From: Cristatella mucedo
Lineage: Eukaryota; Bryozoa; Phylactolaemata; Cristatellidae
Assembly: GCA_009760855.2 (NCBI GenBank)
Contig: WPIO01000028.1
Coordinates: forward strand, 3,284,501 to 3,348,500
DNA: 64,000 bases
Reading direction: 5' to 3'
A model generated the notes under the pieces. The model was not told the origin of the DNA. It saw only the letters and a program-made list of their open reading frames with translations, and did not search any database. Position numbers and translations under genes: made by a program. Shown piece after piece: positions 45,503 to 55,086 of this stretch; position 1 is the first letter of the stretch, and the number at the start of each line of letters is the position of its first letter.

Positions 45503-47143
45503 CCTAAGCAATGCTGACTCTGTGGAGTAATTAGCTCTAAAGCCGGACTGGAACTTACTAGCTAGGTGTGAGGTTTCGATATGTGAGTTTAGCTAGTCTG
45601 CCACGACCTGTTCCAGTGTCTTTGATAGAAATGGTAGAAGAGAGACTGGGCGGTAGTGTGCTTACCTATAGTTTGTTTACCTTGCTAGTAAGTTCCAGTC
45701 TGGCTTTAGAGCTAATCACTACACAGAGTCAGCATTACTTAGGGTATACAATGACCTACTTAGGAATGCAGACATGGGTAAAGTGTATCTGCTTGTTTTG
45801 CTCGATCTTTCGGCAGCTTTTGACACCATCGATCACAAAGTTCTTCAAGAGCGCCTCTCATCTCGCCTGGGCATCACTGGCACTGCTCTGCAGTGGTTCA
45901 GGTCCTATCTCAGTGGGAGACTCCAGAGTATTGACGTGAATGGACAAAGATCATCTGAAGTACCTCTGAAATATGGAGTACCTCAGGGCTCCGTGCTAGG
46001 TCCGGTTCTTTTCACGGTATATACTCTGCTTCTTGCTGATTTGATTGCCAAGCACAATCTAGGCTTTCACTTCTATGCGGATGACACTCAGTTGTACCTT
46101 TGCTTTGATCCCTCCCAGCCTTCGAGCACCTCAAATTCTCTAAACTCACTTGCTGCATCCATTGATGACATCCGCACATGGATGGCAGCAAATTTTCTAA
46201 AACTAAACGATGACAAAACTTACTAGTTATGGGCAAACCCAGTGTGATTCAGAAATTGGAAAGGCTGACGCTCAAAATTGGCTCTGCCAGCATATCTCCT
46301 GTCGAATCAGCTCGAAATCTAGGTGTCATATTCCAAAGCGACCTCTCGTTAGACGACCATATTAGCTCCACGGTCAAAGCTGCCTATTTTCAGCTTCATA
46401 ATATTGCTAAAATTCGGGCTTGTTTAGATAAGGATACCACGTCTAAGTTTGTTCATGCATTCGTGACATCTCGTCTCGACTTCTGTAACTCACTGCTTGC
46501 TGGCCTACCGGCATGTGCAATCAGGCGATTGCAGACGGTGCAAAACTCAGCAGCTAGGCTGGTCTGTCGTGAGCGTCGCAGTTGCCACATTACTCCACTT
46601 CTTGCCGACCTGCACTGGCTACCAGTCAAGCAACGGATTGACTTCAAGGTTTTGTCGCTCACTTTTAGGTCCCTTCATTCTATGGCTCCAGCCTATCTGT
46701 CAGATATACTACCCCATCAGGCCAAGCATCGTACCACCCGCTTTTCGGAATCCAACAGTCTAGAAATACCTCGTACAAACCTTAAATCCTTTGGAGACCG
46801 TGCATTTAGTTCATATGCTCCCAAAGCCTGGAACTCCCTCCCGACCTGCGTCGGAACATCCCCTGACCTGACCACATTTAAAAGGAACCTACAAACACAC
46901 CTATTTAGGACAGCATTTAGTGGGTCCGTGTGATTTGTCCTTGATGTGCGTATGCGTGCTGACACTGTGCATTCTGCCGCTAACCACATTTGCATGCTCA
47001 CCCTGTGCATGTCACCCCTAACCATATTATTCATGTTGTTTATCAAGCATGAAATTACTCACCATTCAGTCGCGTTTTCCCTTGCAGCAAATGTAAAGCG
47101 CCTAGAAAGAGATTGAGTTCTCTGAGGGCGCTTTATCAAGTGC

Positions 47144-47170
<27 letters not shown>
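45503..47170 (+). mobile_element. Young L2-A copy with 5' inversion (twin priming)
   Basis: The first block, 45503-45655, is inverted L2-A sequence. After a 25-base filler the element runs forward from about 45680 to its (ATT)n end at 47170. About 75 bases around the junction occur in both orientations. The forward part carries complete RT and C-terminal domains, 3' UTR and hairpin. Confidence 0.85.
45774..46933 (+). CDS. L2-A ORF2 reverse transcriptase, one frameshift
   Basis: 45774-46226 (150 residues: [41 protein letters not shown]) and 46229-46933 (234 residues: through SFGDRAFSSYAPKAWNSLP to HLFRTAFSG) are consecutive parts of one protein, broken by a small deletion after the DDKT codons near 46220. 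Apart from this and the missing 5' part the sequence is well preserved, consistent with recent insertion. Confidence 0.85.
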
Positions 47171-47174
<4 letters not shown>

Positions 47175-47257
47175 AGTGTTAGTCGCGGCACCGATACACT
47201 TGAACCTAAGTAGGACTTACATACGCCGAAGGCAGTCGTCTGCCGATACGGCTACCT
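47171..47257. other. Short spacer
   Basis: Nothing recognised between the L2-A end and the minisatellite. Confidence 0.3.
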
Positions 47258-47362
47258 GGGGTAACCCAGCTCGGGTCAACCAGCTGGGGGTTACCCACCT
47301 GAGGGTCACCCTGCTGGAGGTCAATCAGGTGGGGGTTACCCTGATGTGGGTCACCCTGCTGG
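47258..47362 (+). repeat. 15-bp minisatellite, seven units
   Basis: Units of the form GGGTCACCCTGCTGG alternate with GGGTTACCC-type variants, so a 30- or 45-bp higher-order pattern is also visible. The 15-base period keeps one frame open as a 5-residue repeat (GVTLL-like), but no coding role is supported. Confidence 0.85.
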
Positions 47363-49974
47363 GCCAAGCCTGCCCTTTGACTTGGAGCAGGATAGCGATG
47401 TCCTTTTCGGCGCAGTCGGTGAAACAGTCTCGAAAGGTTCACTCATGGACTAAGGTACGTACGGAGTGGTGCCCCCTTCCGCATTGCACACCACTCGTAT
47501 CCAAGCGACAGGATGCTGACGTTCCTATACACCAACGGACAGAGACAACGGCTGCCTGGCCGTTTAAGTTCAGCGCCCGCACTAATCCGCTTACACAATC
47601 GACTGTGTTGTTCGCTGGGTACCCCTGTGGATCGTGTTGACAGATACCGGTACTGCAGTGGGCCGTCTCCCAGTCCTGCAGGCCCCTCGCCTATTGGGCG
47701 ATGGCGCTTAAAGGGCTCTCGGGGCAACCCGGCCAGCTCTTGACGGACCGAGGACTCTCTGTAGTGTATAGTAAACTTGGTTCTGTCAGTATTATTGTTG
47801 AGTTCCCCAATCATTTTTGGTGCACTAGACTGGGCTCTACAGTGTTGACGAATCAAAATCTCGTTCGTCCTGACCAAGACAGCCATCGTGGCAATCGAAA
47901 GGCACAATTGGGCATTCTTATGGAAAATTACCACCCAGCCCCCAAGTATCGGTCGCAAGCTCAGGTGTGCCGACGGTAGCAGAGCACGGTCGCAGTCAAG
48001 AGCACTCATAGCTTAACACGCTAAGTCCGCTTTTAGTTATAAAAGACATCATTTTTTATTCTTTGGTCTTGGTTAACTAATGCCGTATCAACATTGTGGA
48101 TCTATTTCCATTTCTTCGCGTGTCTTTCTGTCGCTGTGTCACAGCAGACAGACACAGTGGAATTTATTGTAGGAATGGATGACAAACCCGCACTACATTC
48201 AGCAATCACGTAGCTCTTTACGAAAGCGAATCACATCACTTGATGCATAGAAGATAACGGTGTGCCCTATCACGGGTCACCGTTGGCATATCCGCCGCTG
48301 AGAGTCAAAAACTTGTGCAGCTATTATTTCAGGGCTCCATTTTTTTCTTGCTGCTCTGAGCAAATATTTGAGAAGCGTGCTGAACACGTTAAACAATGTG
48401 CTGGGATAAACCCTTTACTACAGTGCTACCTTTGAAATAATCGCGATGGTTTCTATCTGGACGCAATGCGGTGCCACTGCGTAATGCCAGTGAGGTGGGT
48501 GGACAAATAACACAGCGGAATCCATTGCCAAGTGTTCAAGAAGATTATTGAAGTGGCAGGTCAAACGGTGCGTCAGTCAACGAAAATGAGGTTTGCAATA
48601 TATCAGCGTTAAAAACAAGAAACTGGAGCTGACGGTATTTTTTAGGAAGAAACTGGACCATGATTAAGGACGTAAGAGTCCTTTCGTGCTCCTCGTCACT
48701 CCTTTTTGAGTACCATTCTGTTTGGGAGGACAATAAGAATCTGCCACTACATTGTGTCTAGCCAATGAAACACTCGGCCATCTCATCTAAAAACCCCAAT
48801 TGCTGTGCTCTTTTCACTAACTAATTGTCCTGGTGACGAATCCTTCTCATTCATTATGAGAAATGCCTGAAGATTTTTTCAAGCGCAGCAGTGAGTAGCG
48901 CCACATCCGATGTCGGACGTGAAACGGTTGGAGTCAGTTTTTGAAATTGATTCACCGATTTAATAAATTGGCCGCTGATGTAGCTAGATCCATTTTTCTG
49001 ATGCTGGCTGCCTCTGGGTGCCATCTAAAGAAAAAACAAAATTCTTTGCATTCTAATATCCATTATCAATCAGGGCGGCAGGAGCTACACTGAACCGGTG
49101 GGGTTAGATCTTCTACTGCCAAACTACTACTTATATTAAGAGAAAATATTCGTAAAAGCGTAATCTTACACGCGATGAACTAATGATTTGAATATTTGAT
49201 CAATACCGATGTTCAAAGTTTTAATCTATTGAACAAAAATAAAAATAAGTTTATCAAATACTTTCATTCGACCTTGTTGATTAAAATTTGATTGACTATG
49301 ACCAAAGTATGTTTTAGCAGCGTGATTTTATATCGAGAATGAAATTCACAAGAAAATGAGAATGTAAAGTAAACTGTTGGCATATCAGTGCCTGAAATGC
49401 TCTGGAAAAGAAAACAATTCAAATGCATTCACGCCCCCTTATCAAAATGTAAGTTTTGCGACGAAATGTTCCATTTTTTCCAATCGTGAGGCATACGCAG
49501 TGGATGACGATAATTGAACAGGAATAAAGTAAAAACAAAATTCTCTTACATAGCAAAATGTGAAACAAAAAACAGCAAAACGCTACAACCAGTAAGTTTA
49601 GAAGACGCAATGACGGATGTACCTCACGGAGTGAAACTGTGCCTACGCCTAGGTTAGTAAACGAGTAATATTAATGACAATAAGAATAAGAATGGTAATG
49701 ATAGTAAGTGGCATTTTGTATTGCATTCTGAGAGAGATAAATTCCAAATCCAGGCTCTTTGCAACTCCAAACAAGAGAATCAATAACCTAGTAATATTGA
49801 TTGACCTGCACGATGTTAAGCTTTCAAAAGCAGCAAACAACTAAAATGCTTAGGCCTGCATTCTAAAGCAAGCACGACACTAATTGCAACCGCTGGACAG
49901 TAGCACGCACTCAGTCACGCACGGTTACGCATGCAAAGCACACACGGAAAAAACGGGGAAAAAAGGGCAGACTA
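47363..49974. other. Unassigned region
   Basis: Overlapping ORFs at 47176-47640 (+) and 47443-48009 (-, 188 residues) have no motif I recognise. The rest (48000-49970) is AT-rich without recognisable genes. Confidence 0.3.
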
Positions 49975-50290
49975 GTTCACTGGGGCGAAGAAGAGGAAAT
50001 TTCACCTGAACGGACGAGTATTGAGCTGAGACTTAAAAGATGCAAGGACGTTGCAGGAAGAGACCGTACCGAAAGCGAATTCCAGACTTTCGGTGCAGGC
50101 CAGCTGAAGGCTGGATCACCGAAACATGTCAACGTAGAGAGAGGGACTGTGAGAGAACTAGACAAGGGGAACTTTTTAAAGGAGCGCTCCGCCGTTTTGT
50201 AAACTCGTCGTTTGGTACCCAGAAATTTGTAATAAGTAGTCTCCAGTGTGGGATTGCTTAGTCGCTACGGGATATCTCCGCGACACTTTA
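49975..50290 (-). mobile_element. Third LINE family fragment, ORF2 C-terminus
   Basis: The minus strand encodes the typical L2/CR1 post-RT motif: SFKKFP..., then LTCFGDPAFSWPAPKVWNSL. Its wording differs from both L2-A and L2-B, so it is a separate family. Only about 100 codons are recognisable. Confidence 0.6.
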
Positions 50291-50317
50291 CGCCTAGAAT
50301 AGTCTTTCTAGCGGATC

Positions 50318-50975
50318 ACTAACAAAATCGCGATAGACAAATGCGCGCCGACAAAATCGCGACAAAAAACTTCGCGCTGACAAAATCGTTAGTTGGTTAT
50401 AGACATAAAAGCGTGCCAACAAGTTCGCGCCAGTAAAATCACTAAAATAAATAATAAATAATGCGAATTTGCGGTCAGGCAGCCAGCAAGTCTAAATACT
50501 TTCAACTATCCAGGTGTCCTGCTGCGATTCTACAGATTTAAAATGGGCATGCTCTTAAGAACTATTTGTGAGCAGTGTCCCATTGACAACATTAACACGT
50601 AAATTAAATCTTATTTTATTGAGACTTAAAGTGAAGTTTCAGTGCGAAGATTTATGTCCTACTTAATTTTATTATGAAATTATTACATAGTCTTTTCGTC
50701 TTCACTTTTTATAATCATGGATTTTCGGCGTTTATATTAAGTATGATTTTAGAGAGGCTAAATATGAAATTTTAATGCGCAGCATTAGGTGCTACTTACT
50801 GCGAATGATATTGCGTTGCGCTTTTTATTGCGTATTTTTTATCGCGAGTTTATCTGCGTGGTTTTTGTCGGCGCGGTTATGACTACGCGAATTTATCGGC
50901 GCGATTTCGTTGGTCGGTGCGCATTTTTCTTTCGTGCATTTGTCAGTTCAATCTTTTTGGGTCACCGATAGTCGG
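50318..50975. mobile_element. Foldback-like element with internally repetitive ends
   Basis: The left end (50318-50420) has repeated GACAAAATCGCG/GCGCGCC words. The right end (50800-50960) has the inverse words (GGCGCGATTT, TTTTTGTCGGCGCGGTT, TTGTCAG). The ends are thus imperfect inverted repeats built of short direct subrepeats, around an AT-rich centre without ORFs. This resembles foldback/MITE-type non-autonomous DNA elements. Boundaries and target duplication are uncertain. Confidence 0.55.
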
Positions 50976-51059
50976 AAAAATCGCCAAAAAATGAATTTTG
51001 CAAACTATAAGTCGTATACATAGCGGAGTTAACAGTTAGACAGCCAGCAAGTCTTAAAA

Positions 51060-51195
51060 CTTTCAGCTGTACATAAATATATATGTATACAACTTTGTAT
51101 TCGCATATGTATATATATATGTATATATATATATATATATATACAGACACAGATATATCTATATCTATATATATATCTACATTTATATAATATGT
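51060..51195 (+). repeat. (TA)n microsatellite
   Basis: TATATATG, then a pure TATA tract and ATATCTATATCTA variants. Confidence 0.9.
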
Positions 51196-51864
51196 AGTTA
51201 CAAAATAATATATAGAAAGCAAATTGCGATGACAAAAGAGACCAATTGAGCGTCGTAGGAACGGTTTCGGCGGCCGATGGTGAGCGCCTCTGCGTCAGGT
51301 TCCCAGCCACGGCCGCGGAACAACTATGCATGCGATGGAAGTGACTTGGTTGTCAATCAGACTCTGTTACCTACGTAAGACCTCGATAACTTGAGCTGTA
51401 ATGTGAGCATTGCAATTATGGAGAAATGCGCCGTAAAAGGCTATGACATGGTTTGTTAAGCTGCCGGTGATATGCTTTTCTGACGAATATTGGTCCTTGC
51501 AAGCGCTGAACTCGTTTGACTCGGCGCGTATTTGACAGACTTCTGGGAAACCGAGGAAGCGATTCTGGAAAGCAGCGCAAGATTACGAACGACCTGAAAC
51601 ACGGTTGCAGCTTTAAGCAAGTCCGTGGGTTAACTGAAATTAATGTTTACACCTGAAAGATAAAAACAGACTTAGTGACGCAAGGTCGGTCGTGAGACGA
51701 ACGGCAAAAGTGGCACGGCTGTAAGCAGCGTCTACGTTCAATCTGACGCGTTTCCTCGGAGTCGCTGGAACTTATATTTCTAGAGGACAGACGGAGATTC
51801 AAGTGTAAAGAAGAAGCATATTACTTTCTATGGCAGTTTGGCGGTCGCATCTTGAATGATTTCC
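51196..51864. other. Unassigned spacer
   Basis: Nothing recognised. Confidence 0.3.
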
Positions 51865-52045
51865 CTGGTTTGGCCGGGAGGTTAAGATGCTCATCTTTAA
51901 CGATCGAGGTCAAGGTTAATACCTTTGATGACCTAGGTCGTTGGCTCGAGTCCTGTGGCATATGTGAAGCTCCTGAACAGAGATTACGTTCTCTTAGGGC
52001 GCAATACAAATTAATTATATATACATATATATATATATATAAATT
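51865..52045 (+). mobile_element. SINE-B copy with L2-A-like tail
   Basis: An A-box-like region (GGTTTGGCCGGGAGGTTAAG) and B box (GGTCGTTGGCTCGAGTCC) are followed by GGCATATGTGAAGC, AGAGATTACGTTCTCTTAGGG and a TA-rich end. Confidence 0.7.
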
Positions 52046-53532
52046 CTATGAGCTAGCCAACAAGCCTTTCGCATTAACAATTTAACATTAACATTTAACC
52101 AGGTTTGCCAGCAGATATGCAGTGCTACACGGAACATATACTAATACACTACATACACTAAGGAACATTTTCTGTAAGCCTGCCCATCCGTTGGTGTCGG
52201 CCTGATTTCACGAAAGAGATAATAGCGCTGCTACACACATACTAGATCGGTTTCTACACTCAAGTTTTGACAACACACAGACAATACACAGAGAGAGCTC
52301 GTTGCGTTGCTAGTCCTTATCGACACGAGACAACTACCGAAGATGAAGCTGGCCACGCGAAGCATAGATTAGCACGCAGGTATTCTGAGGGCAGCTGATC
52401 GCGGCAGCAATTAAGAGCGCCCGTACCTTAATGTAACAAGTCCGTGTCTTTAACACAGAAAGGGTCGATTCAACAGATGTGCAGGGCTACAGATGCCCAG
52501 CACCAACCTGCCTTAGCGCTCAACTCACTGCGTACAAATCGCTGCTGACTATCGCATGAGTAAGGCTATCTATGCCGCCTCACAACATATCATGACATAA
52601 CAAGTTCCTAACGATTACGATTCAGGAACCACAAATAACAAATAGGCATTAATAATTGGGCTGTGTAGGATGACGAGGTTTCACTGCTCCCTGCTTAAAG
52701 TCAGGCTGCCCTCGTCCGCGACAGCAAGGGATTCAAGCATAACCAGCTACCGTAGGCGTCAACATTCGGTTTTGCCAATTTATCAGTCCTTAACATAAAC
52801 TACTAGCGAGTATTTTCAGACGCCTTCTTAGCAGCGGTCGTTGTAGTTATCATTTCTGGCCGTGCACGATATCACTAACCATTTTCACATGCTTCCCCTA
52901 AACTATATTTCAAGTGCTTAGAGAGAGGTAGATTTAATTATCTGACGGTGCGATATTAATATCTTAGAATCATTATTTTAGCAGCGGTTGAAGCAAAAGT
53001 GTAGGGCTTCATCCGTCTCCACGAATCTCGGCTTTTCGAACGCTCAGCTCGTCAGCACTTCGCTTGGCTGGTGCCAGCGAGCACCATTAGCTTCAGCTCT
53101 ATATCAATGGAAACGTGATAAGATGTCAAAACTAGAGCACGATTAGTGTACTCAACACGAGACGGGGCCACCCTCCGTGAACCGTTGCACCAAGTCATTG
53201 CAACTACTAGCATGGTCTTCCTTTGCATCACCCTTCCAGTCCAGCCTAGTCTACCTAACGTTCAGTTAGGAAGTCTGCCGGGCATTGGGTATGGCGGCTA
53301 ATATCCAATCCAGACGGTCTCTTGGGGATCATATACAAACAGGCATACATTCGAATTGCAGCGAACAATCAAGATATTGCGAGTAGGGAGAAGTTAAGTT
53401 CATTTGCTTTTACGGCCTGCTGATTCAGCAAACAGCCTGGTTGTAACCGCACGTGTAAATTTGGTAGACATGTAAATGTACACAAAAGGGTCACGGTATT
53501 ACATTGTCCAAGTTGTGCGTTCGGTAGGATCA
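52046..53532. other. Unassigned spacer
   Basis: No gene recognised. 52905-52975 faintly resembles an L2-A hairpin tail (AAGTGCTTAGAGAGAG...). Confidence 0.3.
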
Positions 53533-54117
53533 TCAAAGAATCCATGCAGACATTGTAACAAACAAGGAGTTTCCCGGAGTAGACAGGAGTAATGCGAAGA
53601 GGAGTCGCGGCACCCTAGAATTCACGAGATAGACGAGCATAGCTATGTCATAGCTAGGCAGTGGCATGAGAGACAGCCATATACATGTAAGTGCAAAGGG
53701 CACCATCGCATAAACCGGTGCTTTCTTGAGGCAATCACGAAGGTGCCCATGATGCAACCGCCGCCATGCAGCGATGAAACACAAACAGCTGTTCGCTAGG
53801 CACAGAACACCCATCTTCGTTAAACCCAAATAGCGATACTCGTAGCAGAGACTCTGCCAAACATGGCAGGTCATGGATGCAGCTTGCTGTCCATGTGGAC
53901 AGCTATCGTTCATGGGCAGGCAAGATATGACCCAGCTGTACTGGCAGCATTTTAGAATGTTGCTGCTAGACAATAAGCAACAGGGCGAATCCGGCTGTAC
54001 ACTTATGCCTCGGGAACCATCGCACGGTCTAGCAGTCGAATGAACTGAGGATCCAGCAGAACAGCTGCCAGTACGGAGCCTCGATAAGTCGGTCGGATAG
54101 GTCTGTAAAGCTGCCAT
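53533..54117 (-). CDS. Possible membrane protein of unknown family (194 residues)
   Basis: An open frame from ATG at 54117 encodes a Cys-rich N-terminal half (residues 20-95, about a dozen Cys) and three hydrophobic segments in the second half: YLGLTKMGVLCLANSCLCF, APVYAMVPFALTCIWLSLM and VPRLLFALLLSTPGNSLFV. I do not recognise the family. The layout could be the exonic part of a polytopic or receptor protein. It lies on the DTD1 strand, about 770 bases beyond the DTD1 stop. It could also be a chance ORF; no splice structure was resolved. Confidence 0.35.
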   Translation of the reverse strand: MAALQTYPTDLSRLRTGSCSAGSSVHSTARPCDGSRGISVQPDSPCCLLSSSNILKCCQYSWVISCLPMNDSCPHGQQAASMTCHVWQSLCYEYRYLGLTKMGVLCLANSCLCFIAAWRRLHHGHLRDCLKKAPVYAMVPFALTCIWLSLMPLPSYDIAMLVYLVNSRVPRLLFALLLSTPGNSLFVTMSAWIL

Positions 54118-54179
54118 GCCCGAGAGAATATTTACCAGAGTAGGTCTGGCAGGCAAACTTCTCGTAGGCAAACTGCTAG

Positions 54180-54262
54180 TCCTTTACATCATACTTAAAA
54201 GTGCCCAGAAAGAACTCAGTCCTCTGAGGCTGCTACACAAATTTATTATTATTATTATCAAT
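54180..54262 (+). mobile_element. L2-A 3' tail remnant
   Basis: AAAAGTGCCCAGAAAGAACTCAGTCCTCTGAGG-type hairpin and TTATTATTATTAT end only. Confidence 0.6.
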
Positions 54263-54885
54263 CTGATTTGAAGAAGTATCTCTTCTGGGTTGCATGCAAT
54301 CTAGGACATGACTGGGAGCAATGAGAGGTGGACAATCTCATTGAAGACGCGACTCGCATAATTTTAAAAAACCTCTCCAGTTAGTTGCATGAAAGTCACA
54401 TTTGGCCTTTGAATGCAGAGAGTCAGCAGAGCACAAAAATCTCTGCAAACATTTCAACGACAAAAGAAAATACTCTTTACAATCAAATCTAATACCAAAA
54501 CGTCGAAAACTAAAAAACATATGCAGATGCAAAAACAATGCACTCATCCATTGTGTGCTGTCTAATTCTTATATTTAGAGTACAAAACTAAGATTGGCCA
54601 ATGATCAACTAACTCGAGAAGCCCTTGGCTCATATGATAGAATTTAATGACAACCAACACCCCGAAGGAGATGTCTTGCAAGCCTGCAGCAACTTTCTGA
54701 AATCGGATACTGGCTTCAAAGGCTAGTATCGTTACTAACAAAAGAAACGTTCCAAAAAACCTGCAACTCATAAAACCAGGACCAATTCAGCTGCAATAGT
54801 GGCAGCTCCACGAGGACTAAATGTGAAGCTAAACAGACACTCCACAGCAGAGCAGCCATGGTAAACGTTGCAGCTAGCTCTGACG
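54263..54885 (-). other. DTD1 3' flank
   Basis: This follows the DTD1 stop on its strand. The only AATAAA seen in this orientation is within the L2-A tail remnant near 54240, so the polyadenylation site is unresolved. Confidence 0.3.
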
Positions 54886-55086
54886 TCAATGGCAAGCCTC
54901 AAATTGCGCAGCATCCGATGTCGATGACGGATGTCGGTCCACGCTGGGTTCAGTTGCAGACTCGGCCGAGCCGACACCGCACTGATGCTGGGTAGCTGTG
55001 CTGGCAGCGGTGCCAGTATCAGGCTGACCCAGGACAGCTGCGCTCGTGGATGTCTTGCTCCTAGAAAACTTTTTTGCTTCTTTGGC
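54886..55086 (-). CDS. DTD1: DTD1 terminal exon
   Basis: Acceptor GTGTGTGCTCACAG, phase 0, 66 residues and TGA at 54886-54888. It opens with AKEAKKFSRSKTSTS and is rich in Ser, Thr and Ala. The basic start fits the Lys-rich tails of animal DTD1; the rest is not conserved to my knowledge. Confidence 0.8.
   Translation of the reverse strand, partial: AKEAKKFSRSKTSTSAAVLGQPDTGTAASTATQHQCGVGSAESATEPSVDRHPSSTSDAAQFEACH

Noticed and set aside
47443-48009. 188-residue minus-strand ORF with a GGWVVIF stretch recalling LINE endonuclease
   Set aside because: Only a few residues resemble L2-B; other endonuclease motifs are absent and the overlapping plus frame is equally open.
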